A stretch of DNA of 64,000 nt from positions 2,914,001 to 2,978,000 of the forward strand of contig JBLDXI010000001.1 in assembly GCA_047495785.1 (NCBI GenBank). The letters are read 5' to 3'. A model generated the notes under the pieces. It was given only the letters and a program-made list of their open reading frames with translations, did not search any database and had not been told where the DNA came from. The position numbers were made by a program, and so were the translations under genes. Shown here piece by piece: positions 46,697-58,848 of the stretch; the stretch's first letter is position 1, and the number at the start of each line of letters is the position of its first letter. The stretch comes from Lepidodermella squamata (lineage: Eukaryota; Gastrotricha).

Positions 46697-49600
46697 ATGA
46701 GTGTACGTCAGAAGAGCTTTTTTCGCAGTCTGAAGGCGCTCGGCTTGTCCGATACCGAGTACAAACAACTGTACGACGAGTTCTCTCGGTACAAAACGCC
46801 GACCTTGGGCGACGCGCGATATGTCTTCGAAATTTCATGGGAAGCGGCGAATAAAGGTGAATAGTAGTTGATGAAAAAAGCTGAAATATTACAAAAAAAA
46901 TAAAAATTCAAAAGAAAATATTTGGGAATGAAAAATTTGAAAATGGAAAAATTCGAAAAATCCTAACAAAAAAAATTTGAAAGGAAAAATCATCAAATTA
47001 TTGCTCTAAATTTAGAATTTTTTTCAAGTTTTAATTTTTCGAATTTTGTATAGTTGGCGGTATCTACACCGTTATCCGGTCGAAAGCTGGTACCAGTGTC
47101 GAAGAACTGGGCGATCACTACGTCCTAATTGGGCCTTACAACGAGGCCTGCGTGAAAATGGAAGTTGAAGTCTGCGACAACTTGCCCGATCCGTACCGCG
47201 AACCGATCGAACGCATGCGAGCCCGCGGCATCCGGGTAGTAACCGGCCGGTGGCTCATCGAAGGCTACCCGTACCTGATCCTATTCAAAGTCGGCGAGGC
47301 GTCGAATTACCTAAGCGACTGGCGGACTGAGCTGTGGAATTCGTGCCGTATCGCTGTTCCGTGGGAAGATATTGAAGTCAACGACTGCGTGCTGTTCGGC
47401 GGCCTGGTCGCCTGGTTCCTAGGCGAATTCGCCAGCTGCAACCCTGAGGCGATAACTGTGACGCATTTCCACGAATGGCTGGCAGGCGTTGGTCTGCTAT
47501 TCCTCCGAACTCGGAAAATCCCGGTCTGCTCGCTATTCACGACCCATGCGACGCTGCTTGGGCGTCATTTATGCGCGGGTTCGACGGATTTTTACAACAA
47601 TTTGTGTAACTTCCAGCTGGATAAGGAGGCTGGAACGCGTGGTTTCTACCACCGCTACTGCATTGAGAGAGGCGCCGCGTCTCTAGCCCACGTTTTCACC
47701 ACCGTGTCTCAAATCACCGGCCTTGAGGCTGAGCATTTATTAGGCCGGAAGCCGGACGTGATCACGCCGAACGGGTTGAGCGTTGAAAAGTTCAAAGCGC
47801 CGCACGAATTTCAAAACTTGCACGCGCGGGCTAAGGAGAAGATCAACGATTTTGTTCGCGGCCATTTTCACGGCCATTACGATTTTGACTTCGACAAAAC
47901 GTTGTACTTCTTCATCGCTGGCCGGTACGAGTTCTCGAATAAAGGCGCTGATATGTTCATTGAATCACTCGCCCGCTTGAACCACCGCCTCCAGTGCGCT
48001 CAATCCGACAAAACTATTGTTGCTTTTCTGATTTTCCCGGCGAAAACCAACAACTTCAACGTTGAAACACTCAAAGGCCAGGCGATTGCGCGTCAGTTAC
48101 GCGAAACTGTCAATCAAGTCCAGGCTAATATTGGCAAGCGTTTGTTTGAGAAATGCCTGCGCGGCGAGCAGCCCGATCCGAAAGATCTGCTGTCCCAGGA
48201 AGATGTGGTCAGCATGAAGCGATGCATTTTGTCGGCCCAACGATCGACCCTGCCGCCGGTTTGTACCCACAACGTGATTGATGATACAATCGACCCGGTT
48301 TTGGCGGCTATTCGCCGTTGCAACTTGATTAACCGTCGTTCGGATCGCGTCAAGGTCATTTTTCACCCCGAGTTCATCACTCAGGCGAATCCGCTGTTTG
48401 GCTTGGATTACAACGACTTCGTCCGCGGCACTAATCTTGGTGTTTTCCCGTCCTACTACGAGCCGTGGGGCTACACTCCGGGTACGTTTCATTAGCTAAA
48501 CTTTTTATGGGCATATTCCTTCACTAGATCCACAAAATTTGGGTTTTCGCGTCTAAAGTTCCTCCTCGATAGGGGTTTTTCTGATATCACTAATCTTTGA
48601 GGCCAAAGGCCAACAACAAAAATTACTCTACATACCTGATGGCACCGGTCGCCAAAATGAAAAATCCCAGGGTTATAGGGTTCATCATTCGTTCAAACAA
48701 AGAACCGTGTTGGGTATATTTTAATCAAGAAATAAAGCGATATTGGATTGGCAGTTTGATTCGATAGACTGGAACAAAGAAAGAAAAGAGAATTACGGTG
48801 AAAATCACAACAGTTAAGAAACCGAAACAATAATTTACTAAAACTACTTTGACTGAGTCCGTCTGCACGTTAAAGCTTAAAAGATTGGGACAATTTAGCG
48901 CTGGAACCTTTTTACTGATTTATTTGGATTCGGTTGCCATTATTTACATCATACGCGGAAATATTCAGTAGAAAGTTCGGATGAGAATTGACGCTGGACT
49001 TGTTCTTGCATACAGCATCAACTAGACAATTGATCAATCCGAGAGGGGTCCTTTGTTTACAAACGCTTCAACGTGTTTTCTCTTGGTACTTGGATCTTCG
49101 CCCAAGATTCATTTCGAATCTTAATTTATTAGTCAGAACAGGAAGAAACAAAGCAAACGAAGCAGCCAATACACTCAGCAGCTATTAGATGAGTTCTTGT
49201 CTGGTTATTGAAGTAGATGCCATCGGTTAGGTCATTAACATTGAAACCATCATATGGGCGAAGAAAAGAGACGCTTAAATATGTACACGTTTGATTGATC
49301 ACATTGTTGTCGAAAAATTGGCAAGGAGGCAAAGCAACTATGTACAAATTGTGTACTCTGGCGAAAATAGAAGACAGAAAGTAGCATGGGGTTTGTCCTG
49401 GCGAATGTTTTTGTAGTACGTCATTTGTTCTGAACGCTACAATAAAAATATCAAACATTTCGAGATCCAGATCTTTGCAAAAGCCGACTGCTTCAATCAT
49501 TGATTTTTCTGATCTAAAACATCGGCGACTACCAATTGTCCTCCACTTATCAGCTTTGGTTCCTACAACGGCAGGGCCGTTAGGGTCTACGGTTCCGGCT

Positions 49601-51026
49601 CAATCATCATCGAGGCTGTTGTATTTGACAAGTGGGACATTGCAGTTATAAAAAAATTGGCGCTGAAACCTCCGAGTCCGAGCTGAATAAATGCCTTAGT
49701 CTTTGTTTCACTTCTTGAATGGGCTCACACGAGGCATATTTTGTAAAAAATCATACTGACTTTCAATCTTTGAATGATTGTAAACCCCAGTTTTGACGTA
49801 TCCCCATAGGAAAAAGTCCAGCGGTGTTAGATCGGGACTGGTTGCATGCCATGAGCAAGGACCAGCGTGGCCTAATCAGTATGAATATGGTTCCGTTCGA
49901 TATTTGAATTGAAATCCGCAAGCGTAATTTCTCAGCATTGCGATAAGGGGCAATTACCGAGCTAGAAGTTTTCTTAGCTTGAGTTTGCTGGAAAAGAGGC
50001 TGGAGCTATTTTGACGGCTCCAAACTGAACATTTCAGAGTAGCGAGTTTTTGTTTGAGATAACAGAAAAAAACCAGTGAGTATGGAATCATTATTCGACG
50101 AAAACCGATTTGGCGATAGTCTCATTCTTCTCCTTCAGCGACTTTTTGAACTCTTTGCAAGTCAAAAAAATGATGAAGCAAGCAATTTTTTTAATTAAAA
50201 AATAAGGTATAAAATAAGACACATCAGACCTATAAGTTGTTCGCGTTTTCTGCATTTATAAGAAGTTTTTACTAGATATTGATTTTTAATAGAGGTTATA
50301 TTAATCACACCAGCTTTAATATATATTGGAAAATAACTATTTGTTCCTTTGTTTAGCCGAATGCACTGTCATGGGCGTTCCTAGCATTACGACGAACCTG
50401 TCCGGATTCGGCTGTTACATGCAAGATGCGATGAAGAACACGAAAGACTACGGCATCTACATTGTCGACCGTCGCTTCTGCGCGCCGGACGATTCTGTCA
50501 ACATGCTCGCCGATTTCATGTTCGAATTCGCGAACCAGACGCAGCGCGAACGCATCAACCAGCGCAACAGAACCGAACGCCTGTCCGAATTGCTGAACTG
50601 GCGCCTTCTTGGCATGGTAAGTAAAAATATACGCCCCACATTTTATTCAATAATTTGAGAAAACAAAGTCGATAGAAATTTATTCGAAAAGAGCAGCTTT
50701 AATTTTGAAAAAAGTGCATTCAAAAATTCAAATTTTCTATGTTTTACTATTTTTCTATTTTTTCTTAGCACTACCAAAAAGCCAGGGCTCTCGCTGTTGA
50801 GCGTGTCTACCCAGAACTGGCCAGGAACGAATCGGGCCCTGAAATCCCCGACTGGAACTTTGTCGGCCAGCAGCAACTGCCGCGTCCTCGCTCGATCGCC
50901 TCGCAAGGCGAAGATTTAGCAGCGCTAGGCAGCGGAAATAACGCCGCGGCTGCACTACCGAAAGACGAGGATGAAGTCGAATCTGACAATGAAAGCGATG
51001 AAAGCGATATTCTACCCATAAAGTAA
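46697..51026 (+). CDS. gsy-1: glycogen [starch] synthase
   Basis: Transfers glucose from UDP-glucose to growing glycogen in the cytoplasm (GT3 family). Four exons, 46697..46856, 47054..48481, 50357..50616 and 50769..51026, join in phase to 701 aa (human 737). Markers: ANKVGGIYTV with the UDP-glucose-site Lys53; [80 protein letters not shown]; and [16 protein letters not shown] with the E-x7-E catalytic pair. The arginine cluster that binds glucose-6-phosphate is intact ([17 protein letters not shown]). The short tail has [11 protein letters not shown], similar to site-3 phosphorylation regions, then an acidic end. The 1.9-kb third-exon intron splits the E-x7-E motif and holds transposon debris. 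Confidence 0.97.
49129..49500 (-). pseudogene. SGNH-hydrolase-like fragment in glycogen synthase intron
   Basis: A 123-codon minus-strand frame inside the large glycogen synthase intron. It reads [18 protein letters not shown], then [19 protein letters not shown] and finally [17 protein letters not shown]. These resemble the NDV-type block, the LPP strand and the D-G-I-H-like block of SGNH/GDSL esterase folds, which also occur in some LINE ORF1 proteins. The final His block is changed to DGIYF and there is no complete gene around it. Probably a transposon remnant. Confidence 0.35.
49694..49866 (-). pseudogene. DDE transposase C-terminal fragment
   Basis: The minus strand reads [18 protein letters not shown] followed by [15 protein letters not shown] and a stop. 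The phrase [16 protein letters not shown] is characteristic of the end of the catalytic domain in mariner-like (IS630/Tc1 superfamily) transposases. The rest of the protein is missing or scrambled, so it is an old relic in the glycogen synthase intron. Confidence 0.75.
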
Positions 51027-51789
51027 AGAAGAAAAGCTACAGCAAATTGCTACGCCTCGAATACCCAAAATACTTGAACATAATAAATGCCTTAAAATTA
51101 TTTTTATTTGCACAACAAGCTCGAATTTTTCTTGACAACAACATAGTCATTATATGTTACGTTCTATCAGCAAGAGATTTCATCGCTGGTATGCTGAGAT
51201 GTAATGATTTATTATACTAGAATAAGCTGTTCAACCTGCTCTGAGACCTAGCGATAATTATATTTTTTTCGTTCAATTCGAGCGCAAGTTTGTTGTGATC
51301 ATAAATTAGAGAAAACTGTATTACTTTTGTTGATTATTGTAATCGTTGTTATTACTTATTTTGAGAGGCGCAGAAGACCTGTTTAAAATCCTGCCGAATC
51401 CTGGTGTTTTTTTCACTACCATTTATTGTTCAAATTTTGGTGAGAATAAGTCGGTGGTTATTCGTAGAAAATTTGTCTTCGCAAAATAATTACCTTCACG
51501 CACTAAAATTCTTTCCGATTGAATATTGAATAGAAAGCTCGCTGGAAATATTTTTCCGTATTATATTATTCGTCTCGTTCGTCTTTTGGCGAATAGCTAT
51601 CTGTTAAACAAGACGATAATTCACGTCCAAACCCTGTGCTTGTTATAAAAAAAAATGTGCCCGTCGTCGCTTTGCGATCGCCATATATATATTTTTGGCT
51701 TAGTTTTTTGAATCGATAATATTAAAAATAAACCAATTTGCTAGTGTGATCTAAAATTATCCGATTATTTATTAGTAGTTTTATTTTCA
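51027..51789. other. spacer between glycogen synthase and Pol beta
   Basis: Contains an AATAAA at 51082-51087, 56 bases after the glycogen synthase stop, a plausible poly(A) signal. The remainder is AT-rich and should include the Pol beta promoter. No other feature seen. Confidence 0.5.
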
Positions 51790-54700
51790 ATGTCGGATGC
51801 GAGTAAGAAGAAGCGGCCAGCCGAAAGCTCCTCTGAAGAATCGTCTCCTCAAAAATCGGCGAAATCAAGTTCCGAAAATCCAAATGCTGATATCATCAAA
51901 ATATTGACCGGTATTTTTTGCTGAAACTCCTAGAAAAAAATGATTAAAAATTGATATTTTGATAAGAATTGGGAGAATATGAGAAGAATGTGACGCGGCA
52001 AAAGTTCAAATTCACAGCCTATCAGAAAGCTGTAAAAACGCTGAAATCACTGGATTATCGCATAAAAAATGGCGAAGAGGCGAAAAAACTCGATGGAATC
52101 GGAGACAAAATTGCGAAAAAAATCGACGAAATTCTGGCGACTGGCACGCTGAAAAAAGCTGAAGTTGTTCGAGCAGACGAGACGAATACCGCCATCGCAG
52201 ATCTCACTCGAGTGACCGGAGTTGGGCCGTCCCATGCCCTGAAATTTGTCAAGGATTTTCAAGCTACCACAATCGCTGATTTGAGGGCGAATAAAAATAA
52301 CGTGAAAAGCGCGATGACTCATCATCAATTGATTGGCCTGAAATACTGCGAAGATTTCGAGCAGCGAATTCCCCGAGCTGAAGTCGAGCAGCTGCGTGAT
52401 CTCATTTTTCCGGAAATTAAGGCGGTTGATTCTGATTTCATCGCGACGGTTTGCGGGTCGTTTCGGCGTGGTGTTGCAACATGTGGCGATATCGATATTT
52501 TGCTGACTCATCCAAAGTATGTTTTTTCTCCAAGGGGCAAACATAGCATGAACAAAGGGACGAAAATAAGGAAAGTCGTGAAACCCTAGTAATATTAGGA
52601 TATTCGAGAAATATCTTATAGTCTCGATGCGCAAAGTCAAAGTGAACGTATTTTTGCTCGATTAGGTCAGCATTTCTTTCTTAATTGTCGCTGATCTTTT
52701 GCGAGTATAACAATTTGATTTGGTAAAAGATGAAAACGCGCGACAAAAGTGAAAGAAACATTGATTTAAGGTGAAAAGGATCGGAAGTTATAGACTGGCT
52801 GTGATTCTATGCGTTTACCACCAATTTCGCGATATTGGAAGAGCGACTAAACTAGAACTGAATGCATTTCTGCAAACGGTGTTTTCCTGTGAAATTGGTA
52901 TTTTGTTACTGGCTATGCCCTCGAGAGATGCAAGCCAAACTAGCTTTGAACTGACTGAACTGCCAAACTTATCGCTCTTGTGACTAATGGCGTGGTATTA
53001 GTCGCAAGGGCTGGACAGAAGCCACCCGTGTTACCACATTTCAGCGGAAGTGAATTTGCTAGCCTCAGCACCAGTCGCGTTGACTTGGGACGTGGAATAT
53101 TGACGCATCTCTGCTGTAATTTAACAGAAGTAGTTTGAATAAGGTCCGAAAATGATCAGTAATATAAAATGATTATTGCAGAATTTGAATATGAATGTGA
53201 AAAATATGAAATTCGAAAATTTGAACACCTGGATCGACGTTTTCACTGGCCATATCGGCGGCATTGAGCATGTTTGTCGTAACGGCGTCGTAAGGCGAAT
53301 GCCCCAAATCGTTTTCCACCGGCGCATGGATTGGCTGCATTCGCGGCACGTGATCTGCCGGCTGTTCATCATCATTTGGAACCAGCGCTGGCAACCTTGG
53401 GACGGCCGCAGCGTGGAATATCGTGCACTCTCCCAGTTTTTTCTTAGCGTTTAATCAATCGGCTAACTGTCGTCTGATGTAACACGACGCCAGGATTTTC
53501 TTCTCAGTAATTCAGCTGTTTTAGTGTGATTATTCGTCCGATGATGTAACTTGACAATCCTGAAGCGCTGTTCCGTGGAGTATTTGATGAAAACCTTAGC
53601 AATATTAATGCCAAAAACTTGCTTCTCGAGGGCCGTTCTCACTATAAGCCATAAAGCACCGATTCAACTCGCCGTCTTTACCGGGAGACCCTCGTTAAGT
53701 GAACACACTCTGCGGATTTTCTGAAAGGTGTTTGAACTTCACTCCTATAAAATCACCGTTACGATCTTACTAATCGTTCTTCGCCGGCCATACTGAGAGA
53801 TCGGCTGATGATAGAAGCCACGAGATATCGGGTTCCGATATCGGGTTGAAATCGGCGCCCTCGTCACCACAGCCAAAGAGCTTGGCAGTAGCTGGGTAGT
53901 CACAACACACTAGTAAGCGAAAATCGTATGCATCGTCTCTGATCTTCAACTCATTTTGTACGATATTTGAGAGCTCGCCTATGGTTGATTGCAAAATTTG
54001 TCTAAACATCTCTGAAGTTTGCCTGTTGCCAAATTAAGGCCGACCATACCCCGGGATGGCGCCCCTGGCTTTGATAACCAACTGTTGGCCATTTCGACGA
54101 TTCGGCGCGACTCCCTCGCCACTTTATCACTTAAGCCAGCATCTTCCGTGACGATTAAATGATGGCCTTGAAAAGCCAGCTTCCTAAGGGCCTCGATAGT
54201 TGACGATGTCACGCACCGCATCGCATTGCAGTAACCAATAGATTGCCAATAATGACTCGAAGATAAAAATAAATCTAAAAATAAAATAAAATAAGTTAAA
54301 AAACCCCGATGAAGTAGTAACCCATTTCGGTGTTATGCTTCCCGGGATCCCATCAATATCCTCGTTAATTCGGGAATCATCGGGGCTGCTTGAACCAAGG
54401 AGGAATTTCCATCCGGGAAATTTTGCTACAAAACCGACTCAGCTAATTTCGAAGATCTCTTGGAATAATTGAAGGATCTGGAGACGAATTCTCGCGGAGA
54501 GTATTGCCGGAAAATAAACAAAAGACCGGAGAATAATGGTCTCGTGAACCGCCCAAAAGCTGTAGGCAGTGCTTTTTAGTTTGGGTTATGTCTTCTGGCA
54601 TAGAGAAGACTTGTAGATGTGTGTTGCACTGTAATCGTGGCGAACGTATTCGAAGTTGGCAGCTAGGATCGCATTGGTTACGAACCGCGGTTCGTCAGAT

Positions 54701-55977
54701 GCTCAGCGGGGCCGTAAACCGGTTCCAGTTCAGCCAAATCGTTGAGGGAAATTGTTGAAATAGTGATGAAAAAGTGGTTAGTACCGTCAACTGGGGTGAC
54801 TTTGACGGTGGGGTCACTTTGTCATGCGAAAATGGGGCGACTTTAGCATAGCAATTCTCGGAAGTAGCCAAACTGATACCCCTCGAGTGGGTTGCCGTTG
54901 GATAACCCTAGTAAAGGCAAGCATTGATGTCTATACTAGACGTCAATCGGTTGCCTTACCTGATGATTAAAGACAGGTAAAGTTAATGAAAAAATTGTGT
55001 TTTAGCAAAATTTCGATCACACCGCAGTAGAGTAGGTGAGATCGAAATGAATGTGCTCTGTCATATTAAAGCTGCCTTCTATGCGGGCTATCCAACGGTA
55101 CCACACTCGAGGGGCGTCGGCTTGGCTACCTTCGAGAATTGCTAGGCTAAAGTCGCCCCATTTTCGCATGACAAAGTGACCCCACCGTCAAAGTCACCCC
55201 AGTTGACGGTAGTTTTCGATCCACCGAAAATCTAAGGCGACTTGGGATTCTGCAGCAGCGACACGTGCTTCGGCAGCTGCAGCTCGCGCATTCGCAACCT
55301 CCGCACGGGCCTCAGCCGCGCGGGCGTAACGCACGGCTTCATGGGTCGACGCCTCTTGACGAGCACGCTGCTCTTCTGCCCGATGAAAGAGCCGCATGGC
55401 ATCAGCGGCGCGAAGTTCAGCGGCCTCGGCATCACAGACACGAGCTTCTTAGGAGTTGGCCCAATCGTAGATGATCCTATTTAAATATTTAAATACATAA
55501 CTAAATAATTAAGTATTTAAATACACATATTCAAATATATTTTTCAAATTTAGAATGGTCTCAGATCTGAAGAAAGTTCCGAAAGAATTGGCACTCGATA
55601 AGGTTGTCCAGCGACTGCAGAACGCGAATATTATCACAGACACCCTCGCACTGGGCGATCAAAAGTTCATGGGCGTCTGCGTTCTGCCTGAAAAATCGCG
55701 AAAAGTCGGCGAAAAAGTCATCTACCGCCGGCTCGACATTCGCGTCATCCCACACGATCACTACTACTGCGCCTTGTTATACTTCACCGGGTCAGATGTT
55801 TTTAACAAAACCATGAGGCAACTGGCTTTGGATAAAGGCTTCACAATCAACGAATACAGCATCCGGCCGCTTGGATCGACGGGGGTTCCTGGCGAACCGC
55901 TCCCCGTTGCCTGTGAACGCGATGTTTTCGACTACATCGATATGGAGTACAAAGAACCGAAAGATCGCAGCTTGTAA
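51790..55977 (+). CDS. polb: DNA polymerase beta
   Basis: Family X polymerase for gap filling and 5'-dRP removal in nuclear base-excision repair. Three exons, 51790..51910, 51967..52516 and 55554..55977, join in phase to 364 aa (human 335). The N-terminal extension is Lys/Ser-rich ([19 protein letters not shown]), a likely nuclear-localisation region. The lyase domain has [20 protein letters not shown], with Lys92 matching the Schiff-base Lys72 of human. The polymerase domain has [16 protein letters not shown] and [10 protein letters not shown] (metal Asp215, Asp217), then [15 protein letters not shown] with the third Asp285. [25 protein letters not shown] and the final YKEPKDRSL complete it. 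All catalytic residues are intact. Compared with human about 18 residues after LLTHP are absent or replaced. The last intron is 3 kb and full of repeats. Confidence 0.97.
53370..53590 (-). pseudogene. transposase DNA-binding domain relic
   Basis: In the large Pol beta intron the minus strand reads [20 protein letters not shown] then [12 protein letters not shown], a helix-turn-helix like those at the start of mariner-type transposases. After a broken stretch it continues in another frame with [15 protein letters not shown], the GRPR-like linker that follows such domains. Stops and shifts show that it is dead. Confidence 0.65.
53770..54221 (-). pseudogene. unrecognised frame-shifted ORF pair in Pol beta intron
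   Basis: Two overlapping minus-strand frames, 54221-53979 (80 codons, [18 protein letters not shown] and [19 protein letters not shown]) and 54009-53770 (79 codons, [20 protein letters not shown]). They look protein-like rather than AT-rich noise and could be one former coding unit broken by a shift near 54000. No family was recognised. Confidence 0.3.
54783..55210. mobile_element. 428-bp MITE with about 130-bp inverted repeats
   Basis: The left arm begins ACCGTCAACTGGGGTGACTT at 54783 and the right arm ends with its complement at 55210. The arms match, with a few changes, to about 54910 and from about 55082. AGT abuts both outer ends and may be a 3-bp target duplication. There is no long open frame in it. 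The superfamily is not certain; it lies in the Pol beta intron. Confidence 0.8.
55194..55450 (-). pseudogene. Ala/Arg/Glu-rich coiled-coil fragment
   Basis: The minus strand is open for about 80 codons with a regular Ala/Arg/Glu pattern ([35 protein letters not shown]), a predicted long coiled coil. It abuts the right end of the MITE and lies antisense in the last Pol beta intron. The GC content is well above that of the surrounding intron. It may be an exon copied from another gene or a chance product of a simple GC-rich repeat. Confidence 0.35.
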
Positions 55978-56276
55978 CGGAAAGCTGATGTAACCTCAAA
56001 CTTGATTAAAGTGATCGTTTATTTGATTGTCTATTGTGTTATATTTTGATAGTAAAATGCTTGTTTTTTCAGTGTTTTTTCAGTGTTTTTATCATATTCT
56101 CATGACATGGCAGGTGGAACTCGCTAGCGTTTCGGTATAACTCTCTATTTGACGACTGCCGCCATTACGCGCAAGCTCGAGAGGTCCTAGCTTTTGAACA
56201 ATTAAGATATGATGTGCAATAATCTGTGGAACGGATTAATAACGATTATTAACAACATTTTTATTGGCTTTCAATA

Positions 56277-58848
56277 TCATGTATCGTTCGAATTACCCAA
56301 GCTAACAACTGCATCGAGCTTTTCAACCTTCACAGTGACGGGTAACAACAAAACTAAGCTCATTAGCCCAGAATATACCAACTCGATGAAAGCCAACACT
56401 GCGTTAAACACGCATGGCTTGTTGGACTTGGTCACCAAGACAAGCACAACAACACTGGCAGCTAGCATCGTCAGGGCGTTCACCGCCGCTGCTCTGATTA
56501 GCTTGCAACTAAGAGCGAATTCATTAGGCATGGTGCGACGCCTCAGGTCGAGTGAAAACATATTCGCCAGTAATAAAAGTCCAAAATTAAACGTGAGAAC
56601 GGCTCCGAGCCAGTAGCTGATGTTCTCCGAACTACAAAACGTGACATGGAGCTCAAAATACGTATCCGCCACTTCGTCAAACGCAATCGGTATCCGATAG
56701 AAGAATAACTGCATTGGTTCCTTGATGATCCAGAGAAACAGCGCGACCACATTCATAGCCAATACTACGCTGAGAGCTTGCGACATTTGAAGTTCATTTT
56801 TATATCTGTCACTTACGAGCTTGGAAACATGCCTCAGAATGACGATACCTTTTAACTCGTAAGAAGAATCATTAGGCCCCACCCTGAAAGAGCATTTCCA
56901 TTTTGCAAGGTGGTTGATGTATCGGATAGCTCGATTGTAGACGCGATACGTCTTAACTCTTAACCCGAATAAACTTGCTGTATATGAATATTTGGCCGAA
57001 AATTAGGCTGTGAAGCATGCTCAAGCTCATCAAAATCGAAACTAATCTCCACCTGCACTCAGTTGTCGGGGAATAATCATGGCCTATGATTAGGAAGATG
57101 GCCGATGCATTCAGGCCTAAACAGGCGACGAAAGCAAAGCTCTTCTTCCAATTTCTGTAGAACATCTCGGATTTAGCACGAGTTGTCGCTAAGAGAAGAA
57201 GGCACTGAACCAATGTTAGAGACGCCGCTAAACAAGTTACAATACCGCGCAAGATGCTGCCACAATATCCGATTCTTATCTCAATGTCTGTAAGATCTCT
57301 CGGAGGGTGTCCTGTTTTCGTGGCCCATATTGGCCCAGCATCAATGTAGAATGGAAAGTATTGCTTCTCATAGTCATACGGTAGAAAGGCCACTCGGCGA
57401 GGTTGTAGTTTGTAAGCTTGCATTACCGATATATCTTGATACATCTCGCCATTGCTATTTCTCTTGATTTTGGGATTTCGAAATCCAACTGCTTCGAGCT
57501 CCCCTGCGCTTCTTCTGGCTACTTCATATACCAAGCGTTGGTACATCGGATTTTTGAAATCACTTAGGGATAAATTGTAATCCTGATTCAACAAAGCTTC
57601 TGTTTTGTTCAGGACGAGCAGCGTAAACATATAACCATCATGCTCACCGTAACGGGAAATACCTAATACGGGAGAATATCCCACCTCGAGGTACTTCGCT
57701 CTCAGCAAAATGTCGTATTCTGAAGGGCTCATTCCTAGACTGGACTGCTTCGGCATATCAAACGGATATAGCGGAATGCCAATAGCAAACAGTGCTGATA
57801 GTTGAATGTCCACAATTTCCCTTGAGCAATTGCTCGATATGGAGACATCTCGCGGCAAGTTCCATGTCAAACACGCTGGTATCGATGCAATGAAATGGTA
57901 CAAAGGTGGTTTGATACCGTTGTGATAGGCCTTGCATAAAAATATCTGGCATTCCCAGGCTCCGTATGGAAATACCATGATAATTCTGACATTTTGCAAG
58001 GGCTGTAAATCAGCGTCCTGCAACTCCCCAAACCAGTAAGCACTGACGAATTCGCTGACTTCGATATTGTTCGCATTCAGAAGCTTGAAAGTCTCATCAG
58101 CGAGCATTGTGACATCGCGAAGGTACCAAGAGTATACCATTCCGACGCGTTTCCAGTTGCCAATCGATTTAATAGCTTGGAAAATCGCGTATTTGTACGC
58201 GCTAACCGATCCTAGTGTTGAATAGAGGTTGTTGTAGAACCTGGATTTTCGGGACTCGATAAAAGGCCCAGCGCAGCTTTCAGAAATCTGATTCATTCAA
58301 AAGGAATGGAATGGGAAAAGAGAAATTCTTATAATTTTGAAAAATAAAGCTGTAAAATACTGCGAAACTAATAAATCCTAGCGTGAGCACATTTTCAGTG
58401 GAAAATGATAATTCAAACGAGTCGAAATTAGCCCTCGGTACCCTTAATAATTTCAAAATCGTTACCATGACCATATTGATTGCGCGATAGGTCCCTGCAG
58501 ATTCGTCACAATTTCCGTCTGGGCCAGTTACGACGGGTGCCAAGTAAGTGTTGTCAGGCAGATCCATCTCTGAAAATAGTCTTGCGTATCTGTTAAGATA
58601 GTCCTCGTTTTTGGTACGCATTCCATAAGGAACGACTTCGAAATTCGCCAAAACGCCCCCGGACATGTTGACGTATTCTAGCAGAGCCATTTGGCTGGGG
58701 TCTGTTGTATCGAGCTTATGATATTATATATATTTTATATTACCTATTACATACCCCTGATTGCCGGCCACAAGAGCCTCGGCTTCGCTGCATAGCTGAA
58801 TTGTAGGAAAGTGATCGTCAGCATAAAAATTGCAGCACTTATGCACAT
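56277..58848 (-). CDS. GABA-B-like class C GPCR, one frameshift
   Basis: Exons complement(58755..58848), complement(58466..58701) and complement(56277..58287). A signal peptide (AAIFMLTITFLQFSYA) leads an extracellular Venus-flytrap domain (ESCAGPFIESRKSRFY, GNWKRVGMVYSWYLRD, VRIIMVFPYGAW). The juxtamembrane DLTDIEIRIGYCGSI and seven helices follow, with YRNWKKSFAFVACLGLNASA at TM2, FGQIFIYSKFIR after TM3, and FCSSENISYWLGAVLTFNFG before TM5. The end is short after TM7 and lacks the coiled coil of vertebrate GABA-B subunits. The summed length is 3n+1. In the last exon the frame breaks after IYSKFIR near 56952-56967 and resumes with TYRVYNRAIRYIN one frame over, with no room for an intron. Compared with GABA-B, about 28 residues of the first lobe seem absent. 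Confidence 0.82.
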
